Of a DNA stretch of 26,093 nt, positions 16,051 to 23,201 are shown piece after piece. A model generated the notes under the pieces. It saw nothing but the letters and a program-made list of their open reading frames with translations. It made no database searches and was not told the DNA's origin. Within the stretch, counting starts at the first letter, position 1. Every line of letters begins with the position of its first letter. This DNA comes from Omnitrophica bacterium RIFCSPLOWO2_01_FULL_45_10 (GTDB taxonomy: Bacteria; Omnitrophota; Gorgyraeia; 2-01-FULL-45-10), in contig MHFL01000022.1 of NCBI GenBank assembly GCA_001804165.1, forward strand, positions 30,231 to 56,323, given 5' to 3'. The position numbers and the translations under genes were made by a program.

Positions 16051-17558
16051 TATCTCACCCTTCCGGTTGAATCGGCTTCGGATAGCAGTTTTCTATTAAT
16101 CCTTAACTTCACCATCTCCCTGATATGCCGCGCTGCCTCTTGACCAAATTTCTTTTCAATCATCCCTATGTATTTTGGGTTGGAAAAATATTCTTCAAAC
16201 GCCATATCCCGAAAACGCAGGACGTCCTTGTTCGTAAGGTGCTTGGTAGCCAGGGGGAACGTATCCCGGCCGTACTGAGAATACCCAAGCCACGAAGTCG
16301 GCAACTCAATGCCTTTGCTTAGTGCCTCTTCATACAATTGAGAGCCGGGATAAGCCATCGTGACGTAAAAGTTCACGTAATCGAAATTGAATTCTTTTGC
16401 CATACGAAGCGTCTCTTCCATCGTCTCGATATCGTCATCGGGTAAACCGAACATGAAGTTCCCGAGTATATTGAGGCCAGCGGCACGCGCTATCGTTATC
16501 GCGCGATCTACGGCCTCCTCATCGAACCGCCCTTTGGTCACGCCTTTACGCACCTTTATATTCGCAGATTCAATGCCGAAGCAGACCCAGTTAATGCCTG
16601 CACTTTTCATCCTTTTCAACATTCTCTCAGTGACTGTATCTATTCTCGCATACGCCCACATGTTCAGATCGTATCCGCGCTCAATAATAAGATCGCAAAA
16701 TTCCAAGACCCGGTCTTCTTTAAAGGCGAACAACTCATCCATGACCTTGATGTTCTTCACGTTAAAATTCTTTACCAAAATGTCTATCTCTTCGACGACC
16801 TTTTGCAAACTGCGATAACGAATGCCGGGCTTGCCGGAATAGAGAGCATGGATATTGCAATATCTGCAATTAAAAGGACATCCTAAACTAGTATAAATCA
16901 CAGCGTATGGATGCCGCTTGTCCAGATGGCCGAAGCAATGCCAGTTGTGCGCCCTGTATTTACCCATAGGCAATAGGTCCCATGCGGCAGGCGGCAGTTC
17001 ATCAAGGTCGTTCATGACCTCTCCCCAACCGCCATCTCTCACAACCCCTCCGTCCCTGTACCAGAGCCCTTTTATATTATAAAGGCCTTTCTCGTCTTTC
17101 GATTTTAATAATTTCAATAATCCTAATACGGTGTTGAAGCATTCTCCTCTGCAGATAAAATCCGCAGACTCTTCTCGGAGCGTCCTTTCAGGCAGGCCAG
17201 ATGGATGTATCCCATAAAGGAATGTCTTGATACTGTCTGAGAGGTTCTTGATGTTATCCAATACGTCGCGTGCCGGCTCCATCTTAGGCGTGGAGGAAGC
17301 CGAGGGATTTGCGCCTATCGCGCTTACTCCTGCTAAAAGCGGCCTTATCTCCATTATCTTTTTAGCTGTGATCTCTGGGCTTAAATTTTCCGCCTCGGCA
17401 TCTATTATCCTAACCGAAAAACCCTTTTGGCGGATATATGCCGCAAGCAGGCCCGTCCAGATAGGCGGTTCGACGCCGGAGAGAGAATCCGATAAACCGC
17501 CGTATATATTTTTTTTGCCGCTCGGATTAATTAATAATAGATCTGTCTCTGACATCAT
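16050..17558 (-). CDS. B12-binding-domain radical SAM protein
   Basis: A 502-aa protein. The N-terminal ~150 residues have the Rossmann-like cobalamin-binding domain layout (LLLINPSGKK, WTGLLAAYIRQKGFSVRIIDAEAE, YGIHPSGLPERTL, DFICRGE), but the DxHxxG lower-ligand motif is not seen, as in many members. The radical SAM cluster motif is C227-x3-C231-x2-C234 in LGCPFNCRYCN, followed by MDELFAF, CFGIESAN and FMFGLPDDDIETMEE. Members in glycan and antibiotic loci do C-methylation, epimerisation or other radical chemistry; substrate here is unknown. Two ATG codons lie in tandem: the second (17555) has the better distance, 6 nt, from the GAGG that overlaps the upstream TAG stop. Confidence 0.85.
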   Translation of the reverse strand: MMSETDLLLINPSGKKNIYGGLSDSLSGVEPPIWTGLLAAYIRQKGFSVRIIDAEAENLSPEITAKKIMEIRPLLAGVSAIGANPSASSTPKMEPARDVLDNIKNLSDSIKTFLYGIHPSGLPERTLREESADFICRGECFNTVLGLLKLLKSKDEKGLYNIKGLWYRDGGVVRDGGWGEVMNDLDELPPAAWDLLPMGKYRAHNWHCFGHLDKRHPYAVIYTSLGCPFNCRYCNIHALYSGKPGIRYRSLQKVVEEIDILVKNFNVKNIKVMDELFAFKEDRVLEFCDLIIERGYDLNMWAYARIDTVTERMLKRMKSAGINWVCFGIESANIKVRKGVTKGRFDEEAVDRAITIARAAGLNILGNFMFGLPDDDIETMEETLRMAKEFNFDYVNFYVTMAYPGSQLYEEALSKGIELPTSWLGYSQYGRDTFPLATKHLTNKDVLRFRDMAFEEYFSNPKYIGMIEKKFGQEAARHIREMVKLRINRKLLSEADSTGRVR

Positions 17559-17564
17559 CAGCCT

Positions 17565-18497
17565 CTAAACATTCGTGAACTGATTCCTTTTTATAATCCT
17601 GTAGCCCTTCATAAGTTCCCTTATGCCGTCCTGAATCGAAAAATCCGGCTTGAAACCTGTCTTCTCAACTTTTGCGTTGCTTACAATATAATCTCTTTTA
17701 TCCGGATCCTCGCCCACGCTCGCTTCAACGATATAGAAATCCGGTATAAGTTTATTGATCTCTTCGCACAGCTCACGCTTACTCAGGTTGGCATCGCTTA
17801 AACCTACGTTGTACGCTTCGTCTTTCATCATTCCGATATTCTTCAAAGAATGAATGAACGCCTTCGCGACATCGCGCACATGAATGTAATTTCTCTTAAA
17901 GTGCGGCTCGAAGATGATTATGAACCGGTCGTGTAGAGCGCGATAAACGAAATCGTTTACTAACAGGTCGAGGCGCATACGCGGGCTTATGCCGAAGGCC
18001 GTGGCGAGACGCAGGGTTATTGCATTTCCCGAACCTAATATTATTCTCTCCGCCTCTACCTTTAAACGGCCGTAAAGAGAGACGGGTTTAAGCGGCGTCT
18101 TCTCTGTACAGAACTTGCCCCTCTGGCCTATCCCATATCCAGAGTTAGTGGTGGGGAATATAATCGCTTGGGACTTACTCCTCAATTTGATGAGCGATTT
18201 TATGGCGCCTAGATTCGTCGTCGTAGCGCCTATATAGTCCTTTGAACAAACCGGCGCTCCCGTAAGACACGCCAAAGGGAATATGACATCCGACTTTTTT
18301 ACGAGACGCTTCAACAAATCTTCATCCCGCGCATCGCCGCGGACAATATCCACTTTTGAATTATTGCAGCAGTCCAATAGAGAAGTCTGATTATACATGA
18401 AGTTATCGAGAACGGTGACCTCATGTCCTTCCTTAAGAAGCATCGGGATCATTACCGAACCTATGTAACCCGCGCCTCCTGTAACCAATATCTTCAT
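17565..18497 (-). CDS. NAD-dependent sugar-nucleotide epimerase/dehydratase (extended SDR)
   Basis: A 310-aa extended SDR with GGAGYIG (7-13), D31 after the second strand, GDARD (54-58), TTNSGYG (116-122) and Y142-x3-K146 in LYGRLK. Downstream RNYIHVRDVAKAFIHS and AYNVGLSDANLSKREL are the substrate-domain pattern of NDP-hexose epimerases/dehydratases. The FPLACLTGAPVC segment and the Leu-rich C-terminus do not identify a substrate. An AAAGGA ribosome-binding site stands 7-8 nt before the ATG, directly after a 77-nt leader with a possible pseudoknot. It is the first gene of the radical SAM/kinase/dehydratase module and probably acts on the same sugar pathway. Confidence 0.85.
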   Translation of the reverse strand: MKILVTGGAGYIGSVMIPMLLKEGHEVTVLDNFMYNQTSLLDCCNNSKVDIVRGDARDEDLLKRLVKKSDVIFPLACLTGAPVCSKDYIGATTTNLGAIKSLIKLRSKSQAIIFPTTNSGYGIGQRGKFCTEKTPLKPVSLYGRLKVEAERIILGSGNAITLRLATAFGISPRMRLDLLVNDFVYRALHDRFIIIFEPHFKRNYIHVRDVAKAFIHSLKNIGMMKDEAYNVGLSDANLSKRELCEEINKLIPDFYIVEASVGEDPDKRDYIVSNAKVEKTGFKPDFSIQDGIRELMKGYRIIKRNQFTNV

Positions 18498-18506
18498 CGT
18501 TTTATC

Positions 18507-18559
18507 CTTTCTGCCCCTCGCAAACAGTTAAACGCTGGCTTGGGGCAGGTCGACTGTTT
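18507..18559 (-). promoter_or_regulatory. Leader with potential H-type pseudoknot just upstream of the ribosome-binding site
   Basis: In the 77-nt gap 18498-18574 the transcript contains four segments in the order A-B-A'-B'. AAACAGT (18559-18553) pairs with ACTGTTT (18528-18522), and CTGCCCC (18548-18542) pairs with GGGGCAG (18517-18511). Both helices are 7 bp and perfect. Connecting segments are 4, 13 and 4 nt, and the second helix ends 2-3 nt before the AAGGA ribosome-binding site of the SDR gene. This is the topology of small translational riboswitches or protein-binding pseudoknots. It does not match a riboswitch consensus I can recall, so a regulatory role is inference. Confidence 0.4.
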
Positions 18560-18574
18560 TACTACTGTTCATAT

Positions 18575-19615
18575 TTAGAAAAATTGATTTACGAGATCAA
18601 CGATATCCCGCTCATTTTTATAGAATGCCTCCTCTAATGCGTAACTTGCCGGTGTCGGCACGTCAGGCGAGGCGAGGCGTTTTATCGGCGCTTTTAAATA
18701 ACCAAATCCTTTCTCCGCGACGAGAGCCGAAATTTCAGCCGTAACCCCGCCTGTCTTCCATCCTGTATCCACAATAACCAGCCGGCCTGTCTTTTTGACA
18801 GAGTTTAAAATGACATCCTCGTCAAGCGGCTTTAGCGTTCTCAAGTCTATTACCTCCGCGCTTATTCCCTCTTCCTCTAATTTCTTAGCGGCCTTGATGG
18901 CCTCAAGTATTATATATGAAGCGCCGACTATCGTTACGTCGTTACCCGTCTTTCTGACAATCCCTTTCCCGAATGGTATGGAATAGAGACGCGAGGGAAC
19001 ATAGCCCTCTTGCATAAAATTCCACCTATGCTCTATGATTATAACTGGATTCTCATCAGCAATGGCTGTTATCATTAAACCTTTCGCATCATAGGGAGTG
19101 CTTGGCATCACAAGTTTTAGCCCCGGTACGTGCATGAACAACCCTTGCAATGCCTGGGAATGTTGAGCCGCTGACCCCCACCCCCGTCCGATCACACACC
19201 ATATGACAAGAGGGACTTTCGTATGGCCGGCGAACATATAACTCCATTTTGAGGCATGATTAACGATCTGATCCATTGCCAGCAGTAAAAAATCCGGCCG
19301 ATTATGCGCATATATGGGTCTCATTCCAGCCAATGCCGCGCCGAGCGCTATACCCGTCAAGGCATTCTCGGAAAGCGGCGTGTCAAATACCCTCTCTCGT
19401 CCATATTTTTTATGAAGATTCAGCGTGGCACCGAACATCCCTTGCGGATCGTCCACACCTTGACCCATAATGAAGACGCGTTTATCAGTATCTAACGCCT
19501 GATCGAATGCCTCCCTGATCGCCTCCGCGTATTTGATCTTCCTTGAACCGCTTCCGGCGACTTCCACCTCAAGAGGATTTCCCTGCCTTTCTAAAAGAAT
19601 TTTTGTCCAGGGCAT
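18575..19615 (-). CDS. Pyruvate dehydrogenase-like E1 beta (transketolase family, C-terminal-half type)
   Basis: A 346-aa beta subunit of a 2-oxo-acid dehydrogenase-type thiamine diphosphate enzyme. KIKYAEAIREAFDQAL begins the pyrimidine-binding domain; DTPLSENALTGIALGAALAGMRPI (78-101) carries E83, the Glu that activates thiamine; GWGSAAQHSQ (145-154) has the conserved active-site His; the C-terminal transketolase domain has VTIVGASYIILEA and EVIDLRTLKPLDED. The open frame starts with a TTG at 19624; the ATG at 19615, 2 nt after the E1 alpha stop, is preferred. No lipoyl E2 or E3 gene is nearby. Together with E1 alpha it may transfer a two-carbon unit to a sugar instead of feeding acetyl-CoA (inference). 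Confidence 0.87.
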   Translation of the reverse strand: MPWTKILLERQGNPLEVEVAGSGSRKIKYAEAIREAFDQALDTDKRVFIMGQGVDDPQGMFGATLNLHKKYGRERVFDTPLSENALTGIALGAALAGMRPIYAHNRPDFLLLAMDQIVNHASKWSYMFAGHTKVPLVIWCVIGRGWGSAAQHSQALQGLFMHVPGLKLVMPSTPYDAKGLMITAIADENPVIIIEHRWNFMQEGYVPSRLYSIPFGKGIVRKTGNDVTIVGASYIILEAIKAAKKLEEEGISAEVIDLRTLKPLDEDVILNSVKKTGRLVIVDTGWKTGGVTAEISALVAEKGFGYLKAPIKRLASPDVPTPASYALEEAFYKNERDIVDLVNQFF

Positions 19616-19617
19616 CT

Positions 19618-20595
19618 TCAGCAATAGAGATATTTTGAGATCTCTTCCTTATTAGGTAGAGGGCTTTTTTGCGCGAAACGAAAAGCGTCCTCTACCTCTT
19701 TTTTTAAAGGCGTCTCTATCAAATCCAGCTTCCTGTCTGTGACAATCTTATTCTTTAACATAAAATTTTTGAGTTTTTTTAGGGGGCATTTCCTGATCCA
19801 GTCGTCAAGGTCTTTTTTCGGCCTGGCGCCCAAATGGTAGTCCGATCCGGGACCAGCGTGCCCTCGCCAGCGGTACGCTCTCGCCTCAATTAAAGACGGC
19901 CCTTTGCCATTGCGGGCATTTTGTATGCAGGATTTGGCCGTATTATATGCATCAACCGCGTCGCAGCCGTCAACGCGATATCCGGGGATGCCGCATCCTT
20001 CAAGACGATTGTAAATATTATCAAAGGCCTGCCGCGCCTTTTGATGAGAAAGTACCGAATAGAAATTATTCTCGCATATAAATACGACCGGCAGCTTTTT
20101 CAGGACAGCGAAGTTGACGCTTTCATAAAAGATGCCCTCTTCCGTGGCCGCGTCGCCGAAGAAGACTACAGAAACGCGCTTCTCATGCCTCATATTAACT
20201 GCCAGAGCTACACCAACCGCTATCGGGATTCCTCCCCCAACTATAGACGATGAACCGAGCAGCCCAACCCTTAAATCTACAAGATGCATGGAGCCGCCCC
20301 TGCCCTTTGAGCAGCCCGTTTCTTTACAATATAACTCCGCTATCATTGCTTTTAAATCTCCGCCCTTTGCGATGTAATGGCCATGCCCTCTATGGTTGGA
20401 TATGCAATAATCATCTTTATTAAGATTGGCCGAGATGGCCGCCGCGATCGCCTCCTGACCTACGCAAAGGTGGACAGGCGTCTTCATCTCCTCATTTGGA
20501 TACAACTCTTCTATCTTTAATTCCGTCATGCGGATCTTGGACATGAGAATGTACAGTTCTATCAGTTTATGCTTCGGTATATTATAGTTACGCAT
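19618..20595 (-). CDS. Pyruvate dehydrogenase-like E1 alpha (thiamine diphosphate-dependent)
   Basis: A 325-aa alpha subunit binding thiamine diphosphate. It has VGQEAIAAA (45-53), NHRGHGHYIAKG (67-78), KGRGGSMH (97-104), GGGIPIAVGVALA (120-132), the diphosphate motif FFGDAATEEG...CENN with D148 and N176/N177 (GDA instead of the usual GDG), and YRWRGHAGPGSDYHLGARPK in place of the classical phosphorylation-loop sequence. The open frame extends to 20649, 55 nt into the GT2 gene; the ATG at 20595 sharing one base with the upstream stop (TGATG) is the likelier start. It is a heterodimer partner of the gene at 18575. Housekeeping PDH is unlikely in this context. Confidence 0.87.
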   Translation of the reverse strand: MRNYNIPKHKLIELYILMSKIRMTELKIEELYPNEEMKTPVHLCVGQEAIAAAISANLNKDDYCISNHRGHGHYIAKGGDLKAMIAELYCKETGCSKGRGGSMHLVDLRVGLLGSSSIVGGGIPIAVGVALAVNMRHEKRVSVVFFGDAATEEGIFYESVNFAVLKKLPVVFICENNFYSVLSHQKARQAFDNIYNRLEGCGIPGYRVDGCDAVDAYNTAKSCIQNARNGKGPSLIEARAYRWRGHAGPGSDYHLGARPKKDLDDWIRKCPLKKLKNFMLKNKIVTDRKLDLIETPLKKEVEDAFRFAQKSPLPNKEEISKYLYC

Positions 20596-21299
20596 CACAT
20601 CCACGCAAATTTTTCTATTATTACCTGTGTCAAATAAGCCAGGCCCCATTTGACGATCTTCAATTTCCTCTCCCCGCCTATGCGAGGAGGCTCGTCCCCG
20701 GGTATGTCAGCGCATCTTAACTTCTTTTTTGCGGCCCTGACAGATAAGAGCGGCTCCCAACTTATCTTTGTCCGATACAAGCGCTCCACATATGAGTAAC
20801 TCGAATCTTTGTCTAAGTCCAGATCTTCCACAAGATGCCTTTTATACGCGCGAAACATTACCATCGCGTCCGTATATCTAGAGCCATGAAGTATGTTTAT
20901 AAACGTGGTGAACATCCAATTGCCGAACGCCGTTATCGGGTCATCGTCGTAACTTTTCGCGCCACCCGCATACCGCGATACGATGACCATGCTGTATCCT
21001 TCGTTCATCTTTTTTACCAGCACAGGTATCAATTCCGGGATCGAATTGCCGTCCGGGCTGAAGGTTATGATGATATCCCCTCTTATTAGTGGAAATACTT
21101 CGTTATATCCTTCCCGAATTCCCGGTTTTTTCTGCACGTACACATCGTATCCCTCTTCCCTTGCGTATTCCACAGTCCCATCGGTCGAGCCGCCGTCAAG
21201 AATGATCAATTGGTCATACCATTCTTTTTTGATCTGCGGCATTATCGCCTTCATCCCACCGACCTCATTAAGCGCAGGTATAAGCAAGGTTATTTTCAT
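20595..21299 (-). CDS. Family 2 glycosyltransferase, dolichol-phosphate-mannose-synthase-like
   Basis: A 234-aa single-domain GT2 protein. It opens MKITLLIPALNEVGGM, then LIILDGGSTDGT (32-43) and YVQKKPGIREGYNEVFPLI. Where polyprenyl-phosphate GT2 enzymes have DADxxH, it reads FSPDGNSIPELIP, so the first Asp of the DxD pair is Ser. SRYAGGAKSYDDDP and a hydrophobic FGNWMFTTFINILHG follow. It may use a polyprenyl phosphate, or may act on a different donor with altered metal binding. It follows a 65-nt gap with a candidate promoter and is the first gene of the group that includes E1 alpha/beta. Confidence 0.8.
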   Translation of the reverse strand: MKITLLIPALNEVGGMKAIMPQIKKEWYDQLIILDGGSTDGTVEYAREEGYDVYVQKKPGIREGYNEVFPLIRGDIIITFSPDGNSIPELIPVLVKKMNEGYSMVIVSRYAGGAKSYDDDPITAFGNWMFTTFINILHGSRYTDAMVMFRAYKRHLVEDLDLDKDSSYSYVERLYRTKISWEPLLSVRAAKKKLRCADIPGDEPPRIGGERKLKIVKWGLAYLTQVIIEKFAWM

Positions 21300-21322
21300 A
21301 CCCTCAAATCCTCAAAATTTGT

Positions 21323-21351
21323 ATTGTATCAATCTCCACAAGATAAAGCAA
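21323..21351 (-). promoter_or_regulatory. Candidate sigma70-type promoter before the GT2-E1 alpha-E1 beta group
   Basis: In the 65-nt gap 21300-21364, reading the minus strand, TTGCTT (21346-21351) is followed by 17 nt and TACAAT (21323-21328). The -10 box matches consensus at five of six positions, the -35 box at three. Initiation would leave a leader of roughly 15-20 nt holding a GAGG ribosome-binding site. No terminator hairpin is seen in the gap. Confidence 0.3.
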
Positions 21352-21364
21352 ACCAATTTAAAGA

Positions 21365-22285
21365 CTAAATGTAACCCAGTCTTATCCTTAAGATGGTGGC
21401 TAAAAAAGTGAGGTATGGCTTCGAATATATTGGGTATTCCTTGATCGTCATTAAGTGCCATTTTACGCTTTCAGAGAATTCTCTTCGGTAGTTATACGCC
21501 AAGGCAGCGCCGAACATGACTTTTGATTTCTTCTTTTTTATTATTTTCTTAAGGTCGTTGTCGTGCGTGGCAAGAGTTTCAAGATTTTGTTCAAGAAGGT
21601 ATACCATATTGGAGGCATTCTTGCCGGCATTCGCGAGGCTTGCCGACTCCTCAAATACCCTGTGCTCGCCGAGAATCTCAGGAAGATAATAAAAATGATA
21701 CCGCCTTGACTTCGCTAACCTGAGCCAAAGTTCGTAATCCTCAACCGTGAAAAGCCGTTTGTCTTCCGAAAAGAAACATGTATCCTCAGAAAAGATGCTT
21801 CTCTTCATCACGGTGCCCGATATCCCTAAACTGTTTCCTTCAACTAAAAGCTGTCTGTAAACATCCCCCTCATAAGGGCCAAATGAAGTCCTCTTCAATA
21901 TCTTCCCGCTATCTTTAATGAGATTCAGGTCATGGCATAAGATGTCTACGACCGGCTCTTCTCTAAAGACCTCAAGAGACCTCTCTAACTTACTTGGATG
22001 CCAGGTGTCGTCGCCGTCGAAGAAGGCTATCAAACGGCCGGTTGCTCGAGATATGCCTCTATTCCTCGATATTGCTGGCAGGCCTGAAGGGGCTTGTTTT
22101 ATATATGCGATCCTTGGATCCTTAACCTTCAATATCTCTTCATCCGTATTATCCGGTGACCCGTCATTTATTATGATAAGTTCGTAATCCTTGAATGTCT
22201 GCGCTAAAACCGATTCTATCGCGGCTCGTATGAATCTTCCGTGCATATACGTGGTCATCACGACGCTAATATCTTTCATGCTCAC
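21365..22285 (-). CDS. Family 2 glycosyltransferase
   Basis: A 306-aa GT-A glycosyltransferase. Motifs are ISVVMTTYMHGRFIRAAIESVLAQ-like N-terminus (split here as first strand and helix), ELIIINDGSPDNTDE, RNRGISRATG, FFDGDDTWHP (DxD metal site), and FTVEDYELWLRL (ED base). The C-terminal 90 residues are basic and helical (KKIIKKKKSK), possibly membrane-associated. The frame starts with GTG at 22285, which has GAGAG at good spacing; an ATG two codons later (22279) gives MKDISVV and is the alternative. It overlaps the RmlD-like gene by 20 nt, or 14 nt with the ATG. Specificity is unknown. Confidence 0.85.
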   Translation of the reverse strand: MSMKDISVVMTTYMHGRFIRAAIESVLAQTFKDYELIIINDGSPDNTDEEILKVKDPRIAYIKQAPSGLPAISRNRGISRATGRLIAFFDGDDTWHPSKLERSLEVFREEPVVDILCHDLNLIKDSGKILKRTSFGPYEGDVYRQLLVEGNSLGISGTVMKRSIFSEDTCFFSEDKRLFTVEDYELWLRLAKSRRYHFYYLPEILGEHRVFEESASLANAGKNASNMVYLLEQNLETLATHDNDLKKIIKKKKSKVMFGAALAYNYRREFSESVKWHLMTIKEYPIYSKPYLTFLATILRIRLGYI

Positions 22286-23192
22286 CCACTTTCTCTCGAT
22301 TTTCGATGCGCATCTTAAGCAGCCTTAGCCCATCTTCGAATCCAAGAGGTTCTATCCCTAATTCGCTCTCAATCTTGGAGGTATCATAAGATGTGTTCTT
22401 CGGACGGGGCGCGATAGTTTTGAAGAATGAACTGGAAACGGGATTGATAAGGCCCTCGTCTAATCGGAAAACCCTGGCTATTGTCCTCGCGGCCTCATAT
22501 CTTGACAGAATAGTTTTGCCCGCTATGTGATAGATGCCAAAAGCGTCTTTATCGATTAATCTCCATATAAGGCGGCCGCACTCATAAGAAAGGAGCGGAT
22601 TTTCGAAGACATCGTCCACAACATTTATCTTTTTTCCCTTCTCCAATTTCTCAATAATCTTTGTGAAGAAACTCATCCTCTCGTTCGGGTTGTTCAATCC
22701 GTACATGAGTATGGGCCGCACGATCAAATAATCCTTGATATTCTGTTTCACCATTTTTTCGCATTCTGATTTCATAGCCCCGTATCGATTTATCGGATTG
22801 GGCGTATCGATTTCCGTGTATGGCGCTTTAGCGCCGTCAAATACGGCATTCGTTGATATGTAAACGAATTTCGCGCCTAACTTTTTCGCGAAACTAAGCA
22901 TCTTCTCGGTCCCGCCGACATTTGAGGCGTACGCCGCTTTGTAATATTTTTCGTCTTCGCACTTGTCGGTGTCAGCGATGCCGGCAGCGTGGATCACGCA
23001 ATCTATGTCGTCATTTTTAAAGATGGTCGATACCCGGTCAAGATCCAATACATCCGCCGATGCATACTTTACTCTGTCTCGGCCGTTCATTTCATAATCC
23101 CCTAAATATATTCCTCCCAATCGTCTTCTTCCTTCATTCTTTTCTACCAGCGCCTCTCCGAGAATACCCGTTATGCCTGTAATGAATATCAT
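22266..23192 (-). CDS. RmlD-like SDR (dTDP-4-dehydrorhamnose reductase family)
   Basis: A 308-aa SDR of the RmlD branch. GITGILG (6-12) binds NAD(P); VIHAAGIADTDKCEDE (66-81) and YISTNAVFDGAKAPYTEIDTPNPINRYGAMK (split: 111-120 and 121-141) carry the ST of the active site and Y137-x3-K141. RmlD proper reduces dTDP-4-keto-L-rhamnose, and the STDYVFDG/NPxxxYGxxK pattern is matched. RmlA, RmlB and RmlC are not in the window, so a different keto-sugar is equally possible. The ribosome-binding site TAAGG overlaps the stop of the upstream gene, and the gap is 9 nt. Confidence 0.82.
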   Translation of the reverse strand: MIFITGITGILGEALVEKNEGRRRLGGIYLGDYEMNGRDRVKYASADVLDLDRVSTIFKNDDIDCVIHAAGIADTDKCEDEKYYKAAYASNVGGTEKMLSFAKKLGAKFVYISTNAVFDGAKAPYTEIDTPNPINRYGAMKSECEKMVKQNIKDYLIVRPILMYGLNNPNERMSFFTKIIEKLEKGKKINVVDDVFENPLLSYECGRLIWRLIDKDAFGIYHIAGKTILSRYEAARTIARVFRLDEGLINPVSSSFFKTIAPRPKNTSYDTSKIESELGIEPLGFEDGLRLLKMRIENREKVGEHERY

Positions 23193-23201
23193 CGCGTTAC
23201 C

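Noticed and set aside
18575..20595. E1 alpha/beta as housekeeping pyruvate dehydrogenase
   Set aside because: No E2, E3 or lipoylation gene is adjacent, both neighbours are sugar genes, and translation is coupled to a glycosyltransferase.
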